A DNA stretch of 64,000 nucleotides, from the NCBI GenBank assembly GCA_021397845.1, contig CM038046.1, forward strand, positions 7,132,001 through 7,196,000, read 5' to 3'. The notes under the pieces were generated by a model. The model ran no database searches, was not told where the DNA came from, and was given only the letters and a program-made list of their open reading frames with translations. The position numbers and the translations under genes were made by a program. Positions 31,617 to 43,769 of this stretch are shown piece by piece; the first letter of the stretch is position 1; every line of letters begins with the position of its first letter. Source of the DNA: Areca catechu. Its lineage: Eukaryota; Streptophyta; Magnoliopsida; Arecales; Arecaceae.

Positions 31617-32650
31617 GTCGCTTCCTCCGATTCGCCGCCGGAGGAGGAGGAACTTCGTCGCTTCGGAGATCCCAACCCGAGGTATATTGTTCTCGATTCT
31701 CTGATCCAGGGTTTTCCGTTTTCTCCCAGATCTGATAAGGTTTCATCCACACTTACGTTTATTTCTTCTATTTCTAGTTTTTTTTTACACCTTTTCTGTG
31801 TTCCAAGTTACCGGCTTTTGACATGTGATTCATTTCCCTCCTTGTGTAATTTCTGGTCTTATTTTCTGGATGAAGTGACTTGTTTTATATTAGCTATGTT
31901 AAGATGTTCTTAGGGCATTGTTGTTTTAGATACTGGAATTTTGTTTTTATTAGGCTTTGGCTATTCTGTGATGGTAGGGTTTGGGGTTTAGGGTTTGGGT
32001 TTCGGTTTGGTTGCATAAGTCCTCTTTCTCCTTTGGGAATAAGTGTTCTGTTCCTTCATTGCCTTTACGCTTTATACCGTTGAGGTCCTGCGAATCACCA
32101 ACGCGCCTTCTTTCTCCTCCTTTCAAAATATTTTTCTGGCTGCGTGTGTGTTTTTTTGGGGCGGGGCGAGGGGCGCAATGACCATAGTCGTTAGGTATTT
32201 GACTCAGGGATCTGCATGACCATTTTCATTTCAATAATAAAGTTGGTATTTTTATCCAAAACTGTGAAAGCTGCATGCAATAGAGATTTTCTTTCCTGGG
32301 TAAGCGAAAGATTTTTCCTGATTTTGTCATTTATGTCATTGCTTTCCATCCTGTTATGGATATTTTATGTTGCTTGATTTGGGGAAAATCGCAAGCATCC
32401 TTTTGGTTGTAAAATTCCTTATCACAGTTAAGAGAACATGAAAGTAGCCTGTGTAACAATGACAGAAATCAAAGTGTGCAGTTTATGAATCTTTTTCAAG
32501 TAAGATAGTAAATTATGATAAATGCTTCCAATAAGAACTATCAGTATATTTTATGCAAATTAGATACCATGCATTCGTTTTTTTCTGCCTAGTTTTGCTA
32601 ATTTTAGTTTCCATAATCAGGCTTCCTGGGTTGTGTTGTAGTTTCATAAA

Positions 32651-35342
32651 ATGGCAATGGAGATTACCCAGATTCTGTTATCTGCTCAATCTCCTGATGG
32701 GCAGATTCGAACCGCTGCTGAGGAAAACCTCAAGCAGTTTCAGCAACAGAATCTTCCCCATTTCCTCCTCGCATTATCTATTGAGCTATCAAATGACCAA
32801 AAGCCTCCAGAATCTCGAAGGCTTGCTGGCATCATCCTTAAGAATTCCTTAGATGCGAAGGACTCAACTAGAAAAGAAGAACTTTCTCAGCGATGGGTCA
32901 GCATGAGCTCTTCTATCAAAGTCCAAATCAAGGAATCTTTATTAAGGACTCTTGGATCATCTGTATCGGAAGCACGGCACACCTCGTCGCAAGTGATTGC
33001 CAAGGTTGCTTCTATCGAGATCCCCAGGCAGGAATGGCAGGAACTCATCAGGCAGTTATTAAACAACATGACCCAGCAGCAGGCTCCTGCTCCTCTGAAA
33101 CAAGCAACCTTGGAGGCACTAGGGTATATCTGTGAAGAGGTATCTCCTCAGGACTTGGAGCAGGGACAAGTGAATGCTGTTCTAACTGCTGTTGTTCAGG
33201 GTATGAATCAGATGGAGCATAACTTTGAAGTCCGACTTGCTGCTGTCAGAGCACTGTATAATGCTCTTCAATTTGCTCAGACTAACTTTGAGAATGAGAT
33301 GGAAAGGAATTTCATCATGAAAGTTGTGTGTGAGACCGCCGTATCCAATGAGCTGGAGATTAGACAGGCAGCCTTTGAGTGCCTTGTTTCTATAGCCTCT
33401 ATGTATTATGAGATCCTTGAGCCATACATGCAGACATTGTTGAATTTGACTGCAAATGCTGTGAGGGAAGATGAGGAGCCTGTTGCTCTGCAAGCTGTTG
33501 AATTCTGGAGTTCTATCTGTGATGAAGAGATTGAACTCCAAGAAGAGTACGGTGGAGCTGATGAAGGGAGCTCTTCTGTTCATTCTCATTTTATTGAAAA
33601 GGCTCTTCCTGTGCTAGTACCAATGCTGTTGGAAACACTGCTGAAGCAGGAGGAGGATCAGGACCAAGATGATGGTATCTGGAATCTGTCTATGGCTGGT
33701 GGGACGTGCCTTGGACTTGTTGCAAGGACTGTCGGGGATGTAGTTGTGCCCCTTGTGATGCCTTTTGTCGAGGGTAACATAACAAAGAGCGATTGGCACT
33801 GCCGTGAAGCTGCCACTTTTGCATTTGGGTCTATCCTTGAAGGTCCGTCTCTTGAAAAGCTCACACCACTGGTTCATGCTGGACTGGATTTCTTGCTTAA
33901 TGCAATGAAAGACCAAAATAGTCATGTCAAGGACACGACAGCCTGGACTCTTGGAAGGATCTTTGAAATACTGCATTCTGCAAGTAGTGCTTACCCGGTA
34001 ATAACTCCAGCAAACCTTCCTCGTATCATGTCTGTGTTGTTAGAAAGTATCAGAGATATCCCCAATGTGGCTGAGAAGGTTTGTGGAGCCATTTATTTTC
34101 TTGCCCAGGGTTATGAGGATTCAGGGCTAAATTTGTCAGTGTTCACACCTTTTCTTGGTGACATTATTTCAGCTCTCCTTTCTACAGCTGATCGTGCAGA
34201 TATTAATAATTCTAGGCTTCGATCTTCTGCATATGAGACATTGAATGAGATAGTTAGATCCACTAATATATCAGAAACTTCAAACATGATAGCCCATCTA
34301 CTTCATGAAATCATGAACAGATTAAGCCGGACGCTAGAGCTTGAAATAGTGTCCTCTGATGACCGGGAAAGACAAAGTGATCTGCAAGCCCTGCTATGTG
34401 GTGTTATTCAAGTAATAGTTCAGAAACTGAGTGGCTCGGATGAGACAAAATCCATAATTCTTCAGTCTGCAGATCAGATGATGATCTTGTTCCTTCGAAT
34501 CTTTGCTTGCCACAGTTCTACCGTACATGAGGAAGCAATACTTGCTATTGGGGCCCTTGCTTATGCTACCGGACCAGAATTTGCCAAGTACATGCCTGAG
34601 TTCTATAAGTATTTAGAAATGGGCTTGCAAAATTTTGAGGAGTATCAAGTCTGCTCCATCTCAGTTGGGGTGGTTGGTGACATCTGCCGTGCCTTGGATG
34701 AAAAGGTTCTTCCCTTTTGTGATGGTATCATGAGTCAACTTCTCAAGGACCTCTCTAATTCCATGCTCCATCGGTCTGTCAAGCCTCCTATATTCTCATG
34801 CTTTGGTGATATTGCCCTTGCAATTGGTGAGCATTTTGAGAAATATGTTCCCTATGCATTGCCAATGCTTGAAGCAGCTGCAAAGCTCTGTGCACATTTG
34901 GATGCTAGTGACGAGGATATGCTGGATTATGGAAACCAGCTTAGACATGGCATTTTTGAGGCTTACTCTGGTATACTTCAGGGATTCAAGAATGCCAAGG
35001 CAGAGCTGATGATACCTTATGCAAACCATCTGTTGCAGTTCACTGAAATAGTCTTCAGGGATATGAACAGGTTTGCAATGCTAAAAAACAATTTTGTTTT
35101 GGATCTCTATGATATGTAGTAATTGTTTTGACTGTTTTCCAGGGATGAGGGAGTGACTAAAGCTGCAGTTGCTGCGATGGGTGATCTTGCTGACATGCTT
35201 GGTCCAAACACAAAGGTCTTATTCAAAGACTGCACTTTCTACATCGATTTCTTGGGGAGAGTGTCTTCAGTCTGATGATGACCAGTTGAAGGAGACAGCA
35301 ACTTGGACTAAAGAGATGATTGCGCGAGTGTTGGTTTCCTGA
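32651..35342 (+). CDS. KPNB1: Importin subunit beta-1 (nuclear import receptor)
   Basis: Exon 1 is 32,651-35,070 and exon 2 starts at 35,143, with a 72-nt GT-AG intron joining in frame at an Arg codon. The protein is a HEAT/ARM-repeat karyopherin. The N-terminus (ITQILLSAQSPDGQIRTAAE) is the importin-N region, followed by helices such as CREAATFAFGSILEG and HVKDTTAWTLGRIFE typical of importin beta. It carries cargo with importin alpha through nuclear pores and is released by Ran-GTP. The frame in exon 2 is broken: an extra base in GGGG (35,254-35,257) gives a stop at 35,273-35,275 and 850 aa. Without it the frame runs to the TGA at 35,340-35,342 and gives 872 aa, close to the ~870 aa of plant homologues. 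Only the last ~30 residues are affected. The 3' untranslated region continues downstream; no AATAAA was found. Confidence 0.93.
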
Positions 35343-36330
35343 GATGAAGCCTATTTTGCAGTGGGATGCTGGTCCATTTCCTGGTTATACTCAATACCAT
35401 AGTATTTCAGGTCACGGAAGTTGTCTCAAGGTCTTATGGTGTTGTTTTTTGATAGCCATTTCAGGTTTTTTGGACCGTAGCATGGCTGTGTTTTGCCACC
35501 TAAATGGTTAATAGTGATGGCTGTGGTTCTTGAGTGTGTTGTTTGACTATTGCATCCACTACTTTGTGGTGAGCAGTCATTTGGAATGGTGTGGCTGTCC
35601 AATTCATTGGATACAAACTGTGTATCATTTGTTACAAAAGTTTTTGATTTCGTTGTTCTAGGATCAATTACCTTTGTGGCATACAATTTATAGGGAATAC
35701 CTTAGTTCCTACTCAAAGCAGGGAAGGCAATTAGGCATGTACCTTGCAATTTACATCTGAAGTCTTATGTCTGAATATTTGTTTTTTTGGGTTAATCTTG
35801 CAACATTGTAAATTTTCAGCTGCTTGCTTGGAGACGAATCAGAAAGGTTATTAGAGTTATTCAGAAACCTACACTTGCAAGGTCAGCTCTGTAGGTGGCG
35901 TCATGGTGGGGTGCTCAATATTAGATGGGCTTTTGACACGGGTTTTCTTGTCATTGACAGTTCAAAAACAGAGAGCTGAAATCAATGGTTGAGGATATAT
36001 GTCACTGCAAGTTCTAGGAAGGATTTTCTGCTGTTTATGTTCAATTCTATAAAATCTAACGAACAAATCATCTCATTTCTAGTTTTAATATTTGAAGGAT
36101 GGTGAATTATTTTCAAATATTGGATTTCATGCCAGAACAAGGACTAAAGAAAAATCTCTCGCAAAGACAGGTGTGCAAATAGCATAGTAAAGAAAAATCT
36201 TAGTCTAGTAGCGCTTGAGTATAGTTATCTTATCTCTGGCTTGATATTCGTGCTTCTTAAATTTTCACTTGGTACTACTGTTCTTGATATTCGTGCTTCT
36301 TAGATTTTCGCTTGGTACTTCTGTTGAACA
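35343..36330 (+). other. Importin 3' region and intergenic stretch
   Basis: No further coding sequence is recognised. The first few hundred bases are probably the 3' untranslated region. A direct tandem duplication of 43 bp sits at about 36,239-36,324 (landmark CTTGATATTCGTGCTTCTTA, three differences between copies), just before the LINE. Confidence 0.5.
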
Positions 36331-36639
36331 GCAGAAAGACAACGGTGGAGGAGGGAGTTCAGCATGGCAGTATCGGCGAAGGAGAAGCTAGCTTAAGGGA
36401 AGGAGTGCATACATGGTCCCGGGTCGATCAAGGCCAGCTTAGAGGTTTTTAATGAATATCTCACAAGATCTCCGATGAGGAGATCGAAAGGTTATAGGCT
36501 TTCTTTAACTAGATTTTGGAGTTGCCGGAGGAGATGATCGATGTTTCCTGTCGGCAATGGGAGGGAGTGACAGTGGTCGTGAGGAGTTTCGACCGTAGGG
36601 TTCCGACGGATTGGATTTCAAAGGAGGTAAGGCTCAAAT

Positions 36640-38335
36640 GAAAGCTTGATTATAATTTGAGATCTTTGCATTACTGGAGAACCATTTTGTAGTTGAGGTC
36701 GGAATCTGAGGATCTTGGTTTATTGCCGGGCAGCTGCTGGCGATGGAGGACTTGGAAGCGGATTTCAACTCGGGCCAGAGGGCGATCTAGAAGGCAGTGG
36801 TGTGGATGAGGATGCCGGGGCTTTCGTCGGAATACTGGGTGTCCAAAGCTATACTGGTGATAGCAGAGGAAGCAGGTCAGTCATTGTCCATCGATGGATT
36901 CACGGACTTTATGAAGAAGATGGGCTATGCTCGGGTATAGGTTGAATTGGATGCATGGAAGCCAATCAAGCCGGGCGTCCTGATTAGGGGGAAGACATGT
37001 ACATTCTGGCTGCAATTTGTCTTTGAAAATCTTCGATAAGTTTGCAATCAATGTGGGAGATTGGGGCATCCTAAGGTGAGTTGCGGGTTCTCGGAGGGGA
37101 AGAGCTTCAGGAGGTTCCAAATTCTCCTTGTAGCCTGAAAATGTGGTGGTAGCAAGTGGGGAGACTGGGGAGACAGACATGGGACCCTTGTTCCCTTGGT
37201 GGTAGAGGGTAAGGGGGCTGATGAAGGGGGAAAACCACAGTTCAGGCCTTGGCTTGTGACCTCCAGAATTCGTCAACCCAGGGTTCCAAGAGCCTCAGCA
37301 AAAGGGAGAAGGGATGTGGAGAAAGAGAAGAGGGTTGGTCCATCATCATCGGACCTGTATTTGTCTTCTCTGGCTGTGACCTCACCGATGGCTACCATGT
37401 TGTCTCCCAACTTGCCACTGGACTTTGATGGGTGGTAGAAACCGATGAAGGTAGCTCGCCGGCGTTCACCGGAAGTCAACAAGGAGGGATCGCCTGCTGA
37501 GAAGGGTGGTCCTGTAACTGGATTTCTGGTTCTTGGCCCATTGGGTGAGCAGATGGACTTGAGCTTACTGGCTGAAGATGGCCCAAGGGACTTGCATATG
37601 GTTGAGTATGGAGTGGGTTCGTTGAAGCGAGGTTGGAGTCCACCGAAGTCTATTGCCTTGATTACTAGTGAGAGTCCTTCGCCGTCGACAGTCTCTGAGT
37701 CTTCGGAGGGGGCTTCTAACGAGGTTGGTCATCCTCACTCTTCGATAGGGGTACCGGGGGGGGGGGGGGCAAGGGTGTTGTTCTTCTTGGAAAATCCTTG
37801 TCCACTTCTACTTCTCTGGTTCCTGAGGAGGATGTAGCTTCTACCAAGAAAGATGGGGGGTATGAAGATCGGAGGGGGAGTGGGAAGGCTTGATTGGTTG
37901 TAAGAGACGGGTTGGAGAAGTCTGCAATTGGGGTTCCAGAATCACCAAGTGCGGAAAAGACTGTCTTGGTTGCTACAGGTAGAAATGTGGAGGATTCAAT
38001 GACCTAGGGGAAGGTGCACAGAGCTGGTGGTAGAGCAACGAATTTGGGTTCTGAGGCTAAGTCTACTCGGTCCGGTCCTCTTCACCCAAAGGAAGTTGCT
38101 GCTTCTTCTTCAAGGACCACTTTGCCTACGACCAACGAACCTCTAGATGGTGCCTCACAGGGTTCTATTGGAATAACTGAAGTTATCTCTCAGGGGTGCA
38201 TTAGAAGAATAGATGGTGGGCAAGGGCATGATGTGTTGGTGGGGAAGTTGAAGGTGGCTCTATTTCGAGCCAAATCAACTGCAGAGGGAGGGGGATTGGG
38301 TATGGAAAAGTCTGTTGTTGCTTAGGGGGGATAGC
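36640..38335 (+). pseudogene. LINE ORF1 (DUF4283/CCHC-type RNA-binding protein), broken
   Basis: Translated pieces give GPWFIAGQ, a DUF4283-like region, and LIRGKTCTFWLQFVFENL followed by a zinc knuckle CNQCGRLGHPKVSC (37,043-37,084; C-x2-C-x4-H-x4-C). A Ser/Pro/Gly-rich tail follows. Several in-frame stops are present. A run of 14 G (37,756-37,769) lies in the tail. The protein would bind LINE RNA. Confidence 0.7.
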
Positions 38336-38357
38336 ATCATCAAGTAACTGTTCTTCA

Positions 38358-41300
38358 ATGAAGATTATGGTTTGGAATGTTAGGGGAGTGGGGAAATCCT
38401 TTTTTTATTTTGCCTTCCATAGATTGGGACAATTACATAATCTTGACTTTTGTATTTTGTTAGAAACTAGATTGTATGGTCTTGCTTTGGATCGTTTTCG
38501 TAGGTGTCTTCAGGAGAACTGGGATTTGTATGCTATTGGGTCTCAGGGATTGTCGGGTGGTATTATTGTGGCTTGGCGTAAGGGAGTTGCTAAAGTAGAT
38601 ATTTTTCGTTGTAGTACTTAACAGGTGGTCATAGTTATCTCTGAAAATTATAATCCTACGTGGTTGCTCTCGGGTATCTATGCTAGCATTAGTCATAGAG
38701 AGAGGAGGGTTGTGTGGCAGGAGGTCTCTACTTTGATTGATCAGGGCATTCCTTTGATGGTGGCGGGGGACTTTAACTGTATTCTTAGAGCAAAGGAGAA
38801 GAGAGGAGGAAGACCCTTTATAGAGGATGTTGCTTCAAGGGAGTTTGCCTAGTTCCTTTAAGCGAATGGCTTGGATTTGGAATTTGTGGGTCCCCATTTT
38901 ATCTGGTGCAACAATCGTTCAGGGGGGCCAGGGTAAGGGAGCGCATTGGTAGGGTTTTTGCTACATCGACAAGGCTCCAACTGAATCCTGAATACCAGGT
39001 CCGACATTTGGCTAGGATTGCATCAGATCACTGTCCTCTACTCCTATCTACTTATGTGTTGGCTCTTTGTCATGCACCATTCAAGTTTGAGAAATTTTGG
39101 TTGGCTTATCCTAAATCCTGAGATATTGTTATGGAGGTGTGGAGGCTGCCTGTTCGGGATGATGGGGGGTACCGGATTTCCAGTAGGCTGACCTTAGTTA
39201 AGCGGCGTCTTCTTAGGTGGAAAAAGGAGGAACTTGGTAATATTTTCTCTACCTTTCTTTCTATGGAGAATACTACTAACGAACTTCAGCTGAAGAGGAA
39301 ACAGAAGGGGGTTTAGAGACTTCTGATTTAGCTGATCTGCGAAGTAATATTTCGAGGCATCATGCTCTTCTTAGTGAGCAAGAGATTATGTGGAGGCAAA
39401 AGTACAAGGTTCAGTGGTTAAAGGAGGGGGACAGGAATTCTTCTTTCTTCCATCAGGCTACTATTATTTGGTGGCATAGGAACCGATTAGGGCACTGCGG
39501 TCTTCTGATGGGAGTTGGATAGAGGATGCGGAGGAGATAAGGAGGGAGATCACTTCGTTCTTCTAAGTAAGGTGGGCTGGGCCTTTGGATGGACCTCTCC
39601 CCTTATTTTCACCGTACCCCATGGTTCAGGTTTCTTTTGATGAGAATGGTAAGCTTTTTAGGCCTGTTTTGGTGGAGGAGGTTCGATCTATTCTCTGGTC
39701 AATGATTAAGGATAAAGCTTCAGGTCTTGTGGGTTTCCCCCATTATTTTAGGAGATATTGGTCTATTATTTGGCGGGATATAGTTTTAGCAGTACAGGAA
39801 TTTTTTGTTACTGGTCAGATGCTTGACAGTTGGAAGCAAACATTTGTCACTCTTGTTCCTAAATGCTCTGCTGCTTATGAGCCCAGTCATTATAGGCCTA
39901 TCAGTCTGTGTAATACTCTTTATAAGATGTGTGCTAAACTTATGGCTAACAGGATGACGTATCTTCTTCCTAAACTTATTTCTTCTAAGCAGGGTGCTTT
40001 TGTTGGGGATCGTTGCATCTCTGACAATATTTTTATAGCTCATGAGTTTATGTTGGATCCGTGGAGAGCCCCTGGTAGTCGCAGTCTGATGGCCATCAAG
40101 CTAGATATGGAAAGGGCTTACGATCGGATATATTAGAGTTTTTTGGAGAGAGCTCTGGAAGACTTTTACTTTTATCATGACTGGATTTCTCGGATTATGG
40201 TCTGTATTACAAAACCTTCTTTTGTTATTATTATCAATGGTATTCCTTTTGAGTTCTTCTATTCCAACATTGGTCTTCGTAAAGGTTGCCCTCTCTTTCC
40301 TTTTCTGTTTAGTATTTATACTGACTCTCTATCACGAGCTTTGAGGGCGACGGTGCAGGAATTAGCACTCCAGCCATACCTTCTTGCTCCTGGTGCTTTC
40401 TCAATCTCGTATCTATTATTTACAGATGATTGCTTGTTATTGGGTTGGGCCTCTCTAACTCTGGCATGGGCTTTCAGGACTGTCCTTGAGCACTATTGTT
40501 TGTCTTCGGGACAAAGAGTCAACCTTCTGAAATCAGAGGTTCGCTTTAGTTCCAAGACTCCTAGCAGCTTCGTCGAGTGATCAGGGATATTCTAGGGATT
40601 GTTGAATATGACGGGGTCCTTCACTATCTGGGAGTCCCTATTTCCGGAAGAAGACTTCATAAGGCAGATTGTGATAAGATGATGCAGGTAGTTTGAGAGA
40701 GGGTGGAGGGTTGGCAGGGTAGAGCTCTATCCTTCATGGATAGGGTTATCTTGATTCGGTCAGTCCTTATCTCTCCTTTTGTATATTTGCTCTCTAATAT
40801 TGTCATCCCCAAGGCTGTGATTCTCAAGGTGGACCAAATTATATGATCCTTCTTATGGTGTTTATCTGATGCTTGTCGGGGAGTTCATCTTTTGGGGTAG
40901 AATGTGGTTTGTCAGCCAGTTCAAGAGGGGGTTTTTGTATTCAGTTTCTGGTAGTGAGGAGAAAAGCTCTACTTGTGAGACATGCTGCTAGACTGCTGCT
41001 GGGTCCGAAGAGCATTTGGACTTCTATGATGAGGGCTCGCTATGATCCTCTTTCTTTGCTTGTGGAGGAGGTTCCTCGCAATGCTCGGCATAGTTTACCG
41101 ATTTGGAGGGAGGTAGTGGCTCGGGCCTCTAATGCGAGGGGCATGTTAGATGGGTCATTGGGGATGGTAAATTGGTTAGTTTCATGAATGACTCTTGGAT
41201 CTTGGAGGTTCCGTTATGCCAGTGGCCTACCTTTATTTCTATGGGCGTTGGTGATACCATGACAATTGATGATCTCCTGGCACCTGATGGTACCAATTGG

Positions 41301-42461
41301 AGCTTTTCAAGGATGATTGAGATATTTGGGGACATCCTAGGTCGGAGGGTTTTATTTATTGTTCTTCCTGTTTATCTTTTTTCTGATGTCGGGGTATGGA
41401 GGTCTTCTGCTTTGTCCAGAGTTTCATTGTTTGATTTGTATCCTATGTTCTGCCAGCAATCGCAGAGGAGGCTTGACATTGGTTGGATTTGGTCTTTGGG
41501 AGTACATCCTCGAGTGAGTCTCTTTTTGTGAAAAGTTGCTTGGCGCCGCCTCCTGACAAGATCCTTGCTTAGTGCTAGAGGTATACATTTACCGCCCTCT
41601 TGTCTAGTCTGTGATGCTGATGTTGAGTTGATTGACCATGTTCTTTTTCTATGCCCGAAAACCTTACATGTCTGGAGGATAGCTGGATGTGATCACCTTT
41701 TTCTACATGAAAATATTGTGGGCACCTTCTTGGGCCTCCTTAGGTCGACTACGATGCACCCTCCTTCAGTATTCTTGGCTTACCTTGCTTATCATATTTG
41801 ACTTTCCCGGAATGCTTTAGTTTTCAATGCATCTTTGTGGACTACCAGAGTCATTGTTGAGAGAGCTTGGTCCCAGATTGAGGAGTATCAGTTGACGACT
41901 GCGATGCCCATGGAGATCTGGGGTTCCACAACGGCTCTTCGAGCACCCAGACACATCTTCACCTCTTGGGAGCTCCCTCCTCCAAGGTTCGTTAAGATCA
42001 ATTTTGATGGTAGTGTTAGAGGGAGAGAGGGAGGGGCTGGGTTCGTTATTTGGGTGTCCGCTCGGGACATCATTGCTGTTGGAGGATGCCATCTTTTTGA
42101 CCCTACTGTTCTAGTCGCGGAGCTGAGGGTTGCTTGGGTGGGTATTTGGTATGCCCGTCCGATCGTGCTGTCCGATCTTCTCATCATTGAGGGTGACTCC
42201 GCCACTATTTGGATTAGGAAGTTTTTCAGGTCCATTTCTTCTCACCTCCTGATCGGTAATATAGTTTTGATGTTAAATGGTTGTTCCTCTATTGTTGTCC
42301 GCCATGTTTATCGGGAGGCAAACAAGGCGATGGATTGGATGGCATCTTTTGTGGTCAATCATTCCGGTCCCATGTTATGGACTCTCTCAGATATTTTTAG
42401 CTTTTTGAAATATATATTTTTTGACTTCTTTGAATGTATTCATTCTAGAATTATTAGATGA
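38358..42461 (+). pseudogene. LINE ORF2: endonuclease, reverse transcriptase, RNase H; broken
   Basis: The endonuclease starts at the ATG at 38,358, with MVWNVRGVG, LLETRL, GLSGGIIVAW and VAGDFNCIL. RT follows from about 39,585 (HYRPISLCNTLYKMCAKLMANRM, LDMERAYDRI, LRKGCPLFPFLF). The catalytic box reads FTDDCLL where FADD is usual. A zinc-binding segment (CLVCDADVELIDHVLFLC) lies near 41,600, and RNase H (KINFDGSVRGREGGAGFVI, IEGDSATIW) at about 41,985-42,220. Frames change or stop at 38,619, 38,850, 39,121, 39,315, 40,134 and later. The product would nick target DNA and copy LINE RNA. Confidence 0.85.
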
Positions 42462-42494
42462 ATTATCTGCTTTACCAAAAAAAAAAAAAAAAAG

Positions 42495-43500
42495 CTCGCG
42501 GTGTAGGCTGGTCCTCACCGGTGAGTTATCAAAATACCGTTGTTTGGCGGCTGGAAAGCCAATGGTCCAAAGGCATGAATCAATCAGCCCATTGTTGATT
42601 GCCGCAAGGGTGGTGGGCGACTCACGTGAATACAATTCATGATTAGAGAGTGGATATTAGAGGAAACTGGCCACCTTTTATTACATTCCGTTCGTTGTTA
42701 GTTTAAAAAAGGGAGCCAAATTTGTTTGTTGCGTCTAGGTGCCGGTATCATGCTAGTCTCACAGACTAGATCCCCAGTTTGAACGTGCGCTCAGACGTCA
42801 ATTATTTTTGACGATTCTTATTTTTCATAGAAAGACGTTTCTCTTTTTTTCATGGAGGGCAGTGGTTAACATAGGAATGGAAAATATTTAAAAAAAGGGA
42901 AAGTGAACTCGAAATAATCTCATTTAACAACTTAAATTTCCTTTTTGCATAAGATAGTGAAATAAGTAATCAAAAAGCCCCCGGGAAAGAAGACAGAAAG
43001 GCGATTGCACTAGAAATCCCTGAAAAAAGAACTCGCAAGAAAATTTCTTTTAAGCATGGAGCAAACAAGAGTTTCGCAATGAAAACTTCTTAAGCATGGG
43101 GTAGAAGGTTCTAACTTTTAAGAAGGGCTGATGGGGATGGTGGATGGGATAGGAAGTTTAATGGTTTTTTTTTTGGTACAGTAAGTTCAATGGTATTTAA
43201 AGAGAAAAGCTGGACCCTTTTTTGTTTCCAGCTGGCTTTATTAGTTTTTTACTAGGGGGGTTGGGATCATGTGAAGTGTAATTAGAATGCGACGGAGAAA
43301 CCACCAAAGGAAGAGAGGCTGGAGAACAGGCTAGTAACAATAATGATTTCATTTGAGAAAAGCCCGCTCTTGTACAAGGTTAAAGTAATCATTTTTGTAA
43401 CAAAACAAAAGGATCATTCTTGTGCACAACTTTCACAGTTACATTATCGACAATCACCATGATGATTACAATCAGCAAGCCTTCATTTGAAATGGCAAAA
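42495..43500. other. Intergenic stretch between LINE and receptor kinase gene
   Basis: No gene is recognised. It is AT-rich with poly-T and poly-A runs. Confidence 0.5.
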
Positions 43501-43526
43501 AAGACGCCAAACTAAAATATGTCTCT

Positions 43527-43532
43527 TTTATT
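43527..43532 (-). terminator. Probable poly(A) signal of receptor-like kinase gene
   Basis: AATAAA on the minus strand, about 240 nt after the stop codon, a normal distance for a plant 3' untranslated region. Confidence 0.5.
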
Positions 43533-43769
43533 CATTCCACAAGCAATATCCATACTGGATCCATGACATTCTCCAGAGATATGAACAAGCCCCATCTCTG
43601 CACAGCAAACAAGCTATAACAAACTGCAGCCAGCTCCCTCTATTTCTAGCCTGTACATTTGTCTGACATGCCATTAGATACAAACAGCTAACACACAGTT
43701 TTCAAAAGAACAGAAAAATAAACGAAACAAAAGAATATCTACACACAAATGAGGCTAACTGGTTCAATT

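Larger units (their letters stand above)
36330..42494 (+). mobile_element. Decayed L1-type LINE
   Basis: On the plus strand the order is an ORF1-like region with a zinc knuckle, an endonuclease, a reverse transcriptase, a zinc-binding segment, a C-terminal RNase H and an 18-A tail (42,477-42,494). This matches plant L1-clade LINEs with RNase H. The 5' limit is estimated from where ORF1-like sequence begins. I could not find a target duplication for the bases after the A tail. Many stops and frame breaks make it inactive. Confidence 0.88.

Noticed and set aside
31970..32010. Interstitial telomere
   Set aside because: Only three imperfect TTTAGGG-like units inside the importin leader intron; too short and irregular.
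33182..33976. Minus-strand frames of 120-135 codons within importin
   Set aside because: They are antisense shadows of a strongly coding exon.
36330..36420. LINE target-site duplication
   Set aside because: The bases after the A tail (GCTCGCGGTGT) were not found near the estimated 5' end.
42735..42800. tRNA- or SINE-like segment (GATCCCCAGTTTGAACG)
   Set aside because: A box B-like string is present but no matching box A, no cloverleaf and no duplication or tail could be made out.
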